A DNA stretch of 64,000 bases from an uncultured Christensenellaceae bacterium (GCA_910586925.1 CAJUKG010000003.1:169682-233681); one strand, 5' to 3'; shown: positions 18,141 through 26,855, counted from the stretch's first letter. A program made the numbers and translations. Notes: a model not told the origin generated them from the letters alone.

Positions 18141-19055
18141 ATGAAAATTCTTTTTATGGGGACACCCGAATTTGCGGCGTACAGCCTTGCCGCATTGCTT
18201 AAGAGCAAGCACACCGTCGCGGGCGTAGTGACGCAACCCGATCGCTCGCTCAAGCGCGGAAAAACCGAAGTGTGCGCGGTGAAAAAGCTCGCGCTCGAAA
18301 ACGGCTTGACGGTGTTGCAACCGAACCGCCTTCGCGACGAAGCGGATGCGATACGCGCGTTCGGTGCGGATATAGGCGTCACTGCCGCTTACGGTCAGAT
18401 ACTGAACGCGGACGTGCTCGACGCGTTTCCTTGCGGCGTGATAAACGTGCATGCGTCGTTGCTCCCGAAGTACCGCGGCGCATCGCCTATACAGTCGGCT
18501 ATCGCCGACGGCGAGCGCGAAACGGGCGTTACCATTATGCGCACGGAGCTTGGCTTGGACACCGGCGATATTCTTTCCGTAGCGAAAACGCCGATATATG
18601 ACGGTGAGACGGCGGGCGAACTCACCGTGCGGCTCGCCGAAATGGGTGCGAGTCTTCTCGTAGATACTCTCGATAATTTCGCGAACATCACTCCGCGCAA
18701 GCAGGACGATAGTCTAGCCACGCATTGCAAAACGATAAAGAAAGAAGAACAATATATAAACTTCGGTTGCGACGCGGAGTGCGTGGTAAACCGCATACGT
18801 TCGCTTTCGCCGTCGCCTTGCGCCAAAACGGTGATAAACGGCGAGGTATATAAAATATACCGAGCAAGACAATGCGATGCCTGCGGCGCACCCGGCGAAA
18901 TACTTTGCTCGGACGATAAACTCGTCATAGCGTGCGGGCGCGGCGGTATAGAAGTGCTTACGATCCAAGCTCCGTCCAAGCGCGCGCTCGATATATCGGA
19001 GTTTTTGCGCGGCAGACGTTTCGACAAAGGAGTGATTTGTGCAAGACCGCAATAA
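18141..19055 (+). CDS. fmt: Methionyl-tRNA formyltransferase
   Basis: Predicted 304 residues. It formylates initiator Met-tRNA with 10-formyl-THF. MKILFMGTPEFAAYSL is the N-terminal fold. The catalytic stretch INVHASLLPKYRGASPIQSAI follows, with GVTIMRTELGLDTGDIL after it. The C-terminal domain that binds tRNA starts near residue 205. The gene starts three bases after def, whose product removes the group that Fmt adds. The end overlaps rsmB by 17 bases. Confidence 0.96.
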   Translation: MKILFMGTPEFAAYSLAALLKSKHTVAGVVTQPDRSLKRGKTEVCAVKKLALENGLTVLQPNRLRDEADAIRAFGADIGVTAAYGQILNADVLDAFPCGVINVHASLLPKYRGASPIQSAIADGERETGVTIMRTELGLDTGDILSVAKTPIYDGETAGELTVRLAEMGASLLVDTLDNFANITPRKQDDSLATHCKTIKKEEQYINFGCDAECVVNRIRSLSPSPCAKTVINGEVYKIYRARQCDACGAPGEILCSDDKLVIACGRGGIEVLTIQAPSKRALDISEFLRGRRFDKGVICARPQ

Positions 19056-20334
19056 CCGCAACAACCGTCGCAACGGCGGTAACAACAATAAGCAATCGCA
19101 AAAAGCCGCCGCGGCGCGTGCCGCCGAGCAGGTGGACATTTGTTTGTACAACGCGTTGCGCTCGGTGTTTATGGACGAAGCATTTTGCGCACCCGCGATC
19201 ACAAAAGCACTTAAAGGTCTTAACAACACGCGCCAACACCCGTTCGTGACGAGCGCGTTTTACGGCGTGCTCGACAATAACGTGCGGCTCGATAAGATAA
19301 TAAACTCGCTTTGCGAACGCGCACCCGATAAGAATACGTCCGTCGTACTTAAAATTGGACTTTTTTACTGTCTGTATGCGGACATGCCCGATTATGCGGC
19401 GGTCAACCGTGCGGTAGAGCTTGCAAAGCACGTCGGTGCGTTCAGCGGGTTTGTGAATGCCGTACTTAAAAAGTCTATCGGATTTACGCCGAAGTTTGCG
19501 AGCGCGGCGGAGAAGTTTTCGTATGATTGCAGTACGCCCGAATGGTTGTGCAAGCAGATAATAGCCGATTACGGTGCGGATAAAGCGGCGGAGATACTTC
19601 GCGCCGAGCTTCCGCAGAGCACGCATATACGCCCAGTCAAGGGCAGGATCTCCGCAGAGGATTTCGCTTCCGCGGCGAACGGCGGCGAGTTTACCGAATA
19701 CGGTTGTTATTGCGACCGCGCAATGCTCGATCGGTTTGCGCCGGGGTCCGTCGCCGTGCAGTCGGTATCGTCGGTGCGTGCGGTCAATGCGTACGTCAAA
19801 GGCTATCCTCGCGGCAAGGTCATAGATCTTTGCGCCGCGCCCGGCGGCAAGTCGGTGTATTTGAGCGAACTCGGCGATTACTCGATCACCGCGTGCGATA
19901 TATACGAGCACAAGCTCGATCTCATGCGCGGGTACGCGAAAAAACTCGGCGCGAAAATAGATGTCAAGCTAAACGACGCGACGGTGCATAACCCCGAATT
20001 CGACGGCGCGTTCGATATAGTAATAGCCGACTGTCCGTGCAGCGGTACGGGCACGATCAAGACCAAGCCCGATATACTTCTCAAGCGCAAGCCGACCGAT
20101 ATTCCCGAACTCAACGAGATCCAGTCGAAAATACTCGACGCGGCGGCAGGTTATTGCAAAACGGGCGGAGTGCTGTGTTACTCGACGTGTTCCATTCTCA
20201 AGTCCGAGAACGAAGAAATAGGCGATAAGTTTTTGTCCGCGCACCCTGAATACACTCGGCTCGACAGAATGAAGCTGTTGCCCGATACCGACAGGTGCGA
20301 CGGGTTCTATATCGAACGGTTTGTGCGGGGGTAA
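19039..20334 (+). CDS. rsmB: 16S rRNA (cytosine(967)-C(5))-methyltransferase
   Basis: Predicted 431 residues. It has a NusB-like N-terminal RNA-binding domain followed by the SAM-dependent Fmu/RsmB domain. SAM loop DLCAAPGGKS, motif IV ADCPCSGTG and motif VI CYSTCSI supply the two cysteines used in the reaction. Preceding the NusB-like part is an unusual extension (residues 2-30) almost entirely Asn, Arg, Gln, Gly and Ala. Start GTG 19039 has AAAGGAG six bases upstream. It sits between fmt and rlmN, its normal place. Confidence 0.94.
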   Translation: MQDRNNRNNRRNGGNNNKQSQKAAAARAAEQVDICLYNALRSVFMDEAFCAPAITKALKGLNNTRQHPFVTSAFYGVLDNNVRLDKIINSLCERAPDKNTSVVLKIGLFYCLYADMPDYAAVNRAVELAKHVGAFSGFVNAVLKKSIGFTPKFASAAEKFSYDCSTPEWLCKQIIADYGADKAAEILRAELPQSTHIRPVKGRISAEDFASAANGGEFTEYGCYCDRAMLDRFAPGSVAVQSVSSVRAVNAYVKGYPRGKVIDLCAAPGGKSVYLSELGDYSITACDIYEHKLDLMRGYAKKLGAKIDVKLNDATVHNPEFDGAFDIVIADCPCSGTGTIKTKPDILLKRKPTDIPELNEIQSKILDAAAGYCKTGGVLCYSTCSILKSENEEIGDKFLSAHPEYTRLDRMKLLPDTDRCDGFYIERFVRG

Positions 20335-20340
20335 ACAGAT

Positions 20341-21378
20341 ATGCGACCGTTAGCCGATTTCTCGTTAGAGGAGCTTACCGAACTCGTCGAGAGCATGGGC
20401 GAGAAGAAGTATCGTGCAAAACAGCTTATGCGACATATCGTCGCTTACGACAGCTTCGACGAGTATACCGATCTTCCCAAAACGTTTATAAACTCACTTC
20501 GCGAGAACTATATCGACAGAGTGCTCGTCGAGAATACTCGCGTCGTTTCGTCGGACGGTGCCGTGCGGTATTTGTTTCAAACAGTCGGCGGCGATTTGAT
20601 AGAATCGGTGTTTTTGCCGCACGACTACGGCAACAGCGTTTGCGTGTCCTGTCAAGTCGGTTGCGCCATGGGTTGCGGTTTTTGCGCGTCGGGACATTAC
20701 GGACTGAAACGCAATCTGTCGGCAGGCGAGATACTTTCGCAAGTGCTCTTTATAGCCCGCGACAAAAGGAACGAGGGCGGCATCAACAAGCTCGTAATGA
20801 TGGGCAGCGGCGAGCCGTTGCACAATTACTACAATACCGTAAAGTTCATTCGGCTCGTTAATTCGGAGTACGGACTTAATATCGGCATGCGTTCGGTGTC
20901 GCTGTCGAGCTGCGGACTTATAGACGGCATAGACAGGCTCGCAAGCGACGGCATTTCATGCACCTTGTCGCTGTCGCTGCACGCCGCATGCGACGACAAA
21001 CGAAAGAAGATAATGAAGATAGCCGAGCGTTATACCGTCGCCGAACTCGTCGCGGCACTCAAGCGGTATTTCGACAAAACGGGTAGACGCGTGATCATCG
21101 AGTATATTCTCATCGGCGGGTTCAACGATACCGATGCCGACGCTGTCATGCTCAAAAACCTGCTCAAAGGTTTGTGCTGTCACGTAAATCTCATTCCGCT
21201 GAATAAGACCGAATATTGTGATTTCTCGCCGCCGACGAAAAAACGCGCGTACGGGTTTTGCGAAAAACTCAAAAGCTCGGGCGTATCGGCGTCGGTGCGG
21301 AGGTCGATGGGGTCGGACGTCGCCGGGGCGTGCGGACAGCTCAAAAATCGCACCGTCGAACAAAAGATAAAAAAATAA
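20341..21378 (+). CDS. rlmN: Dual-specificity 23S rRNA/tRNA adenine-C2 methyltransferase
   Basis: Predicted 345 residues. This radical SAM enzyme makes 2-methyladenosine in 23S rRNA and some tRNAs. The iron-sulfur cluster cysteines C108, C112 and C115 (CAMGCGFC) are present. MMGSGEPLHNYYN is the SAM-binding GEP motif, and the methyl-carrying cysteine is C331 in VAGACGQL. The N-terminal accessory domain (EELTELVESMGEKKYRAKQ) is typical. In many Bacillota this gene is followed by prpC-prkC-rsgA-rpe; here that group is absent and rplS follows. Confidence 0.96.
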   Translation: MRPLADFSLEELTELVESMGEKKYRAKQLMRHIVAYDSFDEYTDLPKTFINSLRENYIDRVLVENTRVVSSDGAVRYLFQTVGGDLIESVFLPHDYGNSVCVSCQVGCAMGCGFCASGHYGLKRNLSAGEILSQVLFIARDKRNEGGINKLVMMGSGEPLHNYYNTVKFIRLVNSEYGLNIGMRSVSLSSCGLIDGIDRLASDGISCTLSLSLHAACDDKRKKIMKIAERYTVAELVAALKRYFDKTGRRVIIEYILIGGFNDTDADAVMLKNLLKGLCCHVNLIPLNKTEYCDFSPPTKKRAYGFCEKLKSSGVSASVRRSMGSDVAGACGQLKNRTVEQKIKK

Positions 21379-21420
21379 TGTAATTTATTAAAAAAATTAG
21401 TCAAAATGTATTAAAAACAG

Positions 21421-21449
21421 TTGCGTAAATATCGAAGGTATGTTATAAT
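21421..21449 (+). promoter_or_regulatory. SigA-type promoter of rplS
   Basis: TTGCGT (21421-21426), a 17-base spacer and TATAAT (21444-21449). It gives a leader of about 70 bases before rplS. Confidence 0.78.
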
Positions 21450-21470
21450 TTGTAAGAATATGTGATGTGG

Positions 21471-21508
21471 CTTCGCAGTTGCGTTAATTTGCGTATGCGG
21501 AGTTTTTT
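21471..21508 (+). promoter_or_regulatory. Possible attenuator-like hairpin in the rplS leader
   Basis: CTTCGCA (21471-21477) can pair with TGCGGAG (21496-21502), seven pairs including one G-U, with a run of six T directly after (21503-21508). It ends 18 bases before the rplS ATG. Some Bacillota autoregulate L19 through a leader RNA; whether this is that element cannot be told by eye. The stem is short and the loop large. Confidence 0.4.
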
Positions 21509-21526
21509 ACACGGTCAGGAGGTATC

Positions 21527-21868
21527 ATGAGCAACATCATTGCCGAAATCGAAAAAGAGTATATGAAGTCGGACGTCCCGCAGTTCAACGTGGGCGATAC
21601 CGTTCGCGTTTCCGTCAAGGTCAAGGAAGGCAACCGCGAGCGTATTCAGGCTTTCGAGGGTATTGTAATCGCCAAGAAAAACGGTTCGGTGCGCGAGTCT
21701 TTCACCGTTCGCCGCGTTTCGTTCGGCGTGGGTATCGAACGTACTTTCCCGCTCCATTCGCCTCGTATTACGGCTATCGACGTTGTCAAGCACGGCAGAG
21801 TTCGCAGAGCAAAGCTCTATTATTTGCGCAATCTCTCCGGCAAGGCAGCCAAAATCAGAGAGAAATAA
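21527..21868 (+). CDS. rplS: 50S ribosomal protein L19
   Basis: Predicted 113 residues, exactly the common length. The conserved opening, DVPQFNVGDTVRVSVKVKEGNRERIQ, is followed by FEGIVIAKKNGSVRESFTVR, SFGVGIERTFPLHSPRI and VVKHGRVRRAKLYYLRN. AGGAGGTATC precedes the ATG. It is monocistronic here, with its own promoter and terminator, away from the usual rpsP-rimM-trmD neighbours. Confidence 0.98.
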   Translation: MSNIIAEIEKEYMKSDVPQFNVGDTVRVSVKVKEGNRERIQAFEGIVIAKKNGSVRESFTVRRVSFGVGIERTFPLHSPRITAIDVVKHGRVRRAKLYYLRNLSGKAAKIREK

Positions 21869-21885
21869 TTATTGCAGTAAAGCAG

Positions 21886-21914
21886 TCGACGGTCATACGT
21901 GCCGTCGATTTTTT
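21886..21914 (+). terminator. Rho-independent terminator of rplS
   Basis: TCGACGG (21886-21892) pairs with CCGTCGA (21902-21908), a nine-base loop, followed by six T. Confidence 0.85.
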
Positions 21915-21996
21915 ATGCCGATTTTTCGGCGGCACGTGTGTCTGCCGTGACCGTATTTGAAAACTGTTTCCGTGAGCTTATTTCTTTGTCGGTGGT

Positions 21997-24900
21997 ATGC
22001 TTATTCCGCGGTCGGGAATAATTTTCGGTATGGATGCGTTTTTGATTTCGACGGCGATTTTGCTGTCGGTATTTTTGCTGTTCAAATACGCCGTGCCTAT
22101 AGGCAAACCGAAAATCGTGCTCGGCGAGCGGCTGTCGCGTGCGGCGATAGAAAACAGATTCGCGCTGCTCGGCAAACGCTGTGCCGTCACGCGTCGCGGT
22201 TTCGGCGTGTATTACAGGCATTTCGACGTTCGTGCCGTCGTGAAGAAGCTCGACGGCATATCGGACGGGGATTGGGCGGACGAGATAAAAGCAAATGCCG
22301 CGCTCTTGGTTTCGACGTACGAAGCCGCGCTCGAAACTGTGCGGCTTTCGTATACGCTCGGGCATGTGGACGGATTGCCGCGTGTTTATGTTTTTTGTGC
22401 GGAGCTTGTGAGCTGTTGTTGCGGCGGAGTGACCGAAGAAGCGGCGCAAATCGCGCTTGCGGCGTTCGAGAAATATTCGCCGCTTACCGTCGCCGAGCGG
22501 AATGCGTTGCGCGGCATGACGGAATTCTGCGCGTGCGGGCTTATATGCGAGGTCGCGGCGCAGTCGCTTGCCGCAAATAAAGTTTACAAGCGCGGCGTGC
22601 GCGACGGCGCGGAAGGAAAGATTGATCTCGACGGGATACGCGATCCCGAGTATTTCTGCGGCTTGATATCGGGCGCGAGCGACGACGAACGGCGGTCGGC
22701 AATGAGTATTGCGGAGAGTAATAATATTGAGTGCGATAGTTTGATCGGTAAGCATGTGAAACGCCTTGCGGAAGGGTATGCATCGGTTCGCGCGGCGGTG
22801 CGCACGGTAAAAAACATGCCGCGATCGCTGTGCTTTTCCGTCGGCATACCGCATGCCGTTTCGCCGCGATTTTCCGATAAACGCATTACGCGGCTATTCG
22901 ATCTCGCACCCGTCGTTCTGACTGCGGTATTTGCGGTGCTTGCGTGCGTGTTTGTACCCCCGCGATTCGCGGCTGTCGTTCCTGTCGCCGCCATACTGCT
23001 TTACGGCGGGTTTCGATTGCCGATGCTTTTGTACGCACCGCAACGCCGCGGCATTGAATTTTCGTCGGCGTGGCGGAGATTTCGCGGTAAATTTTCGCGA
23101 CGGCAAGACAAGCCGCGCGCCGTCGTCGGAGCGACGGACAGCGAGATAGCGTATTTCGGCGACGAGCCGCAATATTCGCGTCAAGTGATAAAAGGCGGCT
23201 TTCCGCTCGTGAGCGATAATCGAGGCAGGCTCGCGACCCGCGGCGGCGATCTCGAAATATCGTTTACGAGCGGCGGCAGACGGTACGAGCTTTGCGAGTT
23301 CGGCGGGGTGCGAGTCCGTGGTCGCACAGTGTACAGGCTGTTTACGAACGATTTGGAACTGTCTGCGGAACTCACAGTGCCGCTCGACAGCGATTGCTGT
23401 ATCGCGCGAATAGCCGCGGTCAATCGCACAGCGCGGCGCAAAAGCGTTGTGGTGCGTGCGCAAATAGTCGGTAAAGCAAAGCGTTGCGCCGTGAATATCG
23501 GCGGTAACGTGTTTCTCGGCGGTCGCGGCAGCGGTATGCTCGATATACCGCCGTTCTCCGTCGAACGTACCGATGTCGCGGCGGCGCACGGTAACAGCGA
23601 TGCGGAAGTAAGACGCATTTTCGACGGGGTTATGACGGACGGCGGATTCGAGTACGCCGCAGACTGCGCGCGCGTCGCGAGCGACGGAGAGCTTTCGGGT
23701 GTGTCGCCGCACGGCATGCTGTGGCGGGACGGTGATACGGATACCCCAAAACCGATGCCGACGGGTCGTGCGGAAAACGTCGTTTTCGGCGGCGACTATG
23801 CCGTGTCGCTCGGTGACGGCGGAGTGGTCGGTTTCACCGATTTGCGCTCGGGTATCGACGTTATTCCGTCTGGCGACGAGCGTGTTTACGTTCTTATAGG
23901 CGACGGCGGAAAGCTCGTTTCGCCGTTCGGCGGGAGGACAGAACACCGTATCGGTCGGACGGTGTATTATGCGGGCGGCAACGGACTGATTTGTGCGACG
24001 GCATGTCGCGGCGGCGAGCACGGCGTGCTGTTCGACGTGTTCATAAAAAATTCGCTCGGGCATGCGAGAAAGCTCGATATAATGTTTGCGGCGACTGCGC
24101 ACGACGGAGCGAATATAACGTGTGACGGACAAGGCGCGGCGGTGCGAGGAAAGTCCGATTACTTCGTTGCATGTTCGTCGGAGGTGAACGAGTACGCGCT
24201 ATTCAAAGAAGGGTGGTTTGCCCGCGGCAAGCCTATACGCGCGAGTGGGTTTCGCGCCGGCGGAAGTACGCCGTCGACGGTGCTTCGCACGGAGTGCGAA
24301 ATTTCTTCGCATGGATACGGAAAGGTCACGTTTTGCATTTCCGAATCGAAGATCGACGTTTCCGAGGAGATACGCGGAGCGGCGAGGCGCAACATTGAAT
24401 ATGCGGCACGGTTTTCGGGAATAACGTTGCGAACGACGGACGAAGCGTTAAACGCGGCGACCGCCGTCGCGCTGTACAAGGCATATACTTTCGGCGCGGT
24501 GGAAAGCACTGTCACGCCCTCCGTGGTCCGCTGTATCAAATATGTGGATAAAGCGGAGGCAGGCAGACGGATATTGCGGCTTCTCGGCGAATCGGAGAGC
24601 GTGTCGGGCGCGGGCGGACTTTATGCTGCGCACGCGGTGAGCGACTATGTGCTTTATACGGGCGATTTCGGTTTTTTAAGCGAGAAAATTTACTATCGCA
24701 ACGGGAGATCGCGCACCGTTCTCGAGCACTGCAGGCGCGTGCTCGACGGCGTTAATCTTTATGCGCGATTCGAGGACGGAGCGAGTGCCGCGGACTATTT
24801 TCGTACGGTGCAAAAAACGTGCGAATTTTTCGCGGACAGATGCGTCGGCAGTCGCCGCGACGCATACATGAAAATCGCGGCTGTCGCGACGGAAAAAATC

Positions 24901-25323
24901 ACGAGTAAAATTCCGAGATCCGCGAACAGGCTCGTTGCGTGCCGCGAACTGTACGAATACGGCAAGTTCGACGGCGGATACGAATTACTGCACCGCGCCG
25001 CGGAAGAAATATCGAGCGGCAGAGAAACGACGGCGGACGACTGTGCGCGGTTCTACCTGCTCGTCGTCGAGAAATTGCTCGGACTGCGACAGGGCGGAAA
25101 CAGAGTGCGCGTGTTGCCGCGAATTGCTGACAACTGTCCGCATATCGAGTTCGACATGGCGGTCGAAGGCGGTGCCGCGCGTATAACGATAGACGACACG
25201 CAGAAAACGGGAGAATGGCGCATGAAAGTGGGCGCGGTGTCGTACGCGCTCGACAGTTTCGGAGTGCGGGCTAACTGCGGGAAAGATATTGTGTTTTACC
25301 GCACAGGAAAAAGCGACGTATAG
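21997..25323 (+). CDS. NdvB/GH94-like membrane protein lacking the glycosyltransferase half
   Basis: Predicted 1108 residues. Residues about 8-28 form a membrane segment. The region near 110-190 (DGLPRVYVFCAELV, then SPLTVAERNALRGM) resembles the N-terminal region of cyclic beta-1,2-glucan synthases (NdvB/Cgs), including the PRVY stretch and the PLT-E-ALRGM segment. Two further membrane segments lie near 305-345. The rest resembles the beta-sandwich and the start of the (alpha/alpha)6 barrel of GH94 (SDYVLYTGDFGFLSEKI corresponds to the Y-TGD segment). The glycosyltransferase and glycoamylase domains of the about 2,800-residue relatives are absent, and I find no WNDG-type acid/base motif or FRDQ-type substrate loop. 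Function unknown; probably a non-catalytic or altered derivative. ATG 22030 is an alternative start; neither start has a clear Shine-Dalgarno. Confidence 0.75.
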   Translation: MLIPRSGIIFGMDAFLISTAILLSVFLLFKYAVPIGKPKIVLGERLSRAAIENRFALLGKRCAVTRRGFGVYYRHFDVRAVVKKLDGISDGDWADEIKANAALLVSTYEAALETVRLSYTLGHVDGLPRVYVFCAELVSCCCGGVTEEAAQIALAAFEKYSPLTVAERNALRGMTEFCACGLICEVAAQSLAANKVYKRGVRDGAEGKIDLDGIRDPEYFCGLISGASDDERRSAMSIAESNNIECDSLIGKHVKRLAEGYASVRAAVRTVKNMPRSLCFSVGIPHAVSPRFSDKRITRLFDLAPVVLTAVFAVLACVFVPPRFAAVVPVAAILLYGGFRLPMLLYAPQRRGIEFSSAWRRFRGKFSRRQDKPRAVVGATDSEIAYFGDEPQYSRQVIKGGFPLVSDNRGRLATRGGDLEISFTSGGRRYELCEFGGVRVRGRTVYRLFTNDLELSAELTVPLDSDCCIARIAAVNRTARRKSVVVRAQIVGKAKRCAVNIGGNVFLGGRGSGMLDIPPFSVERTDVAAAHGNSDAEVRRIFDGVMTDGGFEYAADCARVASDGELSGVSPHGMLWRDGDTDTPKPMPTGRAENVVFGGDYAVSLGDGGVVGFTDLRSGIDVIPSGDERVYVLIGDGGKLVSPFGGRTEHRIGRTVYYAGGNGLICATACRGGEHGVLFDVFIKNSLGHARKLDIMFAATAHDGANITCDGQGAAVRGKSDYFVACSSEVNEYALFKEGWFARGKPIRASGFRAGGSTPSTVLRTECEISSHGYGKVTFCISESKIDVSEEIRGAARRNIEYAARFSGITLRTTDEALNAATAVALYKAYTFGAVESTVTPSVVRCIKYVDKAEAGRRILRLLGESESVSGAGGLYAAHAVSDYVLYTGDFGFLSEKIYYRNGRSRTVLEHCRRVLDGVNLYARFEDGASAADYFRTVQKTCEFFADRCVGSRRDAYMKIAAVATEKITSKIPRSANRLVACRELYEYGKFDGGYELLHRAAEEISSGRETTADDCARFYLLVVEKLLGLRQGGNRVRVLPRIADNCPHIEFDMAVEGGAARITIDDTQKTGEWRMKVGAVSYALDSFGVRANCGKDIVFYRTGKSDV

Positions 25324-25345
25324 TCTGAAAATTCCCGCAAAGTGT

Positions 25346-25374
25346 TTGCAATGCGGCGGCGAGTGTGGTATAAT
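25346..25374 (+). promoter_or_regulatory. SigA-type promoter of rarA, start codon next to the transcription start
   Basis: TTGCAA (25346-25351), a 17-base spacer and TATAAT (25369-25374). The rarA ATG is at 25383, eight bases after the -10 box, so the mRNA would have a leader of at most a base or two. Confidence 0.78.
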
Positions 25375-25382
25375 CGAAAGGT

Positions 25383-26687
25383 ATGGATCTATTCGATTTG
25401 GCAAACAACGGCTCGGCTGCCGCGCCGCTCGCGGAAAGAATGCGTCCCCAAACGGTCGCAGACTTCATAGGACAAAAGCACCTGCTGCATGCGGGTTCGC
25501 TTTTGATGCGCGCAATACAGGCGGACAAGCTCGGAAGCTGTATATTTTTCGGTCCGCCGGGCACGGGCAAAACCACGCTCGCGGGCATAATCGCAAGCTC
25601 TACCAAAAGCGATTTCGTCAAGCTCAATGCGGTGTCGTCGGGTGTTGCCGACGCCAAGCGCGTGATAGAGGAGGCGCAGGAGCGGCTTAGACTGTTCGGT
25701 CGCCGTACATATCTTTTGCTCGACGAATGTCACAGGTGGAACAAAGCGCAGTCCGATTGCGTGTTGTCTGCTATCGAAACGGGCAGCATTATCTTTATCG
25801 GTTCTACGACCGAAAATCCGTTCGTGTCGATGACGCGGGCGATCGTTTCGCGGTGCAGGGTGTTCGAGCTGAAACCGCTGTCGGACGAAGATATTGTGGG
25901 CGGGCTGAAACGCGCGATAACTTCGCCCAAAGGCTTCGGCGATTATTCGCTGTCAGTCGACGACGAAGCACTCGGGCATATCGCATGGTCGGCAAACGGC
26001 GATCTTCGCAATGCGTATAACGCGCTCGAGCTTGCCGTGCTCACGACGCCGCCCGGTGCCGACGGAAAAATTGTTATAGATAAATCGGTCGCGCAGGAAT
26101 CGACGCAGCACCGCGTGCTTTCGATAGATGACAGCATGTATTACGATATGCTGTCTGCGTTTTGCAAGTCGCTTCGCGGTTGCGATCCCGACGCCGCGCT
26201 GTATTGGGCGTTCAGGCTTGTAGAAGCGGGTTGCGATCCGCTCATAATGTTCAGGCGCATGCTCGCGCACGCGAGCGAGGACGTGGGCGTAGCCGACAGC
26301 TCGACGCTCGTCACCGTAGTCGCCGCGCTTACCGCGTACGAACACATCGGACCGCCCGAGGGGTATTTGTCGCTCGCGCACGCCATAATCAAGGTGACGA
26401 CCGCGCCGAAGTCAAATTCGGTATACCTCGCCAAATACGCGGCGCAACAGGCGGTGAAGCGCACTGCGGACGACGTCGTTCCCGACTATCTGCGCGACAG
26501 AACGTACCAAACTCCCAACGACAGCGGCGCGCCGTATATATATCCGCACGATACGGAAGGATACGTGACGCAACAATACCTGCCGAAATCGTTGCAGGGC
26601 GAAACGTTCTATCATCCGCAGGATAATGCAAACGAGCGGCGCATAAGCGAATTCCTCGCCGCGATACGAAAAAATAAAAAGAAATAA
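25383..26687 (+). CDS. rarA: Replication-associated recombination protein A (MgsA/RarA AAA+ ATPase)
   Basis: Predicted 434 residues. It acts at stalled forks and interacts with SSB and the replisome in studied bacteria. MDLFDLANNGSAAAPLAERMRP is the standard start. IGQKHLL, Walker A FFGPPGTGKTTL, Walker B LLLDECHRWNKAQ (with a DECH variant of the usual DEIHRF) and sensor IGSTTENPF follow. The C-terminal half contains the tetramerisation region with LPKSLQGETFYHPQ near the end. AAAGG is only one base from the ATG, so it could not work as a normal ribosome binding site and is within the predicted transcription start zone. Confidence 0.95.
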   Translation: MDLFDLANNGSAAAPLAERMRPQTVADFIGQKHLLHAGSLLMRAIQADKLGSCIFFGPPGTGKTTLAGIIASSTKSDFVKLNAVSSGVADAKRVIEEAQERLRLFGRRTYLLLDECHRWNKAQSDCVLSAIETGSIIFIGSTTENPFVSMTRAIVSRCRVFELKPLSDEDIVGGLKRAITSPKGFGDYSLSVDDEALGHIAWSANGDLRNAYNALELAVLTTPPGADGKIVIDKSVAQESTQHRVLSIDDSMYYDMLSAFCKSLRGCDPDAALYWAFRLVEAGCDPLIMFRRMLAHASEDVGVADSSTLVTVVAALTAYEHIGPPEGYLSLAHAIIKVTTAPKSNSVYLAKYAAQQAVKRTADDVVPDYLRDRTYQTPNDSGAPYIYPHDTEGYVTQQYLPKSLQGETFYHPQDNANERRISEFLAAIRKNKKK

Positions 26688-26695
26688 CGATATAA

Positions 26696-26722
26696 CGCCG
26701 ACCGTAAAAAGTCGGTGTTTTT
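26696..26722 (+). terminator. Rho-independent terminator of rarA
   Basis: CGCCGAC (26696-26702) pairs with GTCGGTG (26711-26717) with one G-U, an eight-base loop, then five T. Confidence 0.75.
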
Positions 26723-26756
26723 ACGTGTGAATATAGAATATGTAATTGCGCAAAAT

Positions 26757-26812
26757 TAAGTGGTGCACGAAAATCGCAAGTTGGTGCACAAAAACCGTAA
26801 ATTGGTGACAAA
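26757..26812 (+). promoter_or_regulatory. Three tandem 21-bp-spaced half-sites, probable LytTR operator
   Basis: TGGTG cores occur at 26761, 26782 and 26803, exactly 21 bases apart, inside longer similar units (the second reads GCAAGTTGGTGCAC, the third GTAAATTGGTGACA). Same-face direct repeats of this spacing are the usual target form of LytTR-domain regulators, and the gene downstream encodes one. The last unit ends just before the -35 box at 26827. Confidence 0.7.
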
Positions 26813-26826
26813 ATTTTCGGAGAGTA

Positions 26827-26855
26827 TTGCAATTTTACCGTAACTGTGTTATGCT
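26827..26855 (+). promoter_or_regulatory. Promoter of the LytTR/GHKL pair
   Basis: TTGCAA (26827-26832), a 17-base spacer and TATGCT (26850-26855). The imperfect -10 box and the adjacent repeats fit an activator-dependent, self-regulated promoter. Confidence 0.65.

Noticed and set aside
22894..24132. Open frame on the - strand opposite the NdvB-like gene
   Set aside because: The + strand frame has recognisable NdvB/GH94 features and membrane segments; the - frame is His/Arg-rich and featureless.
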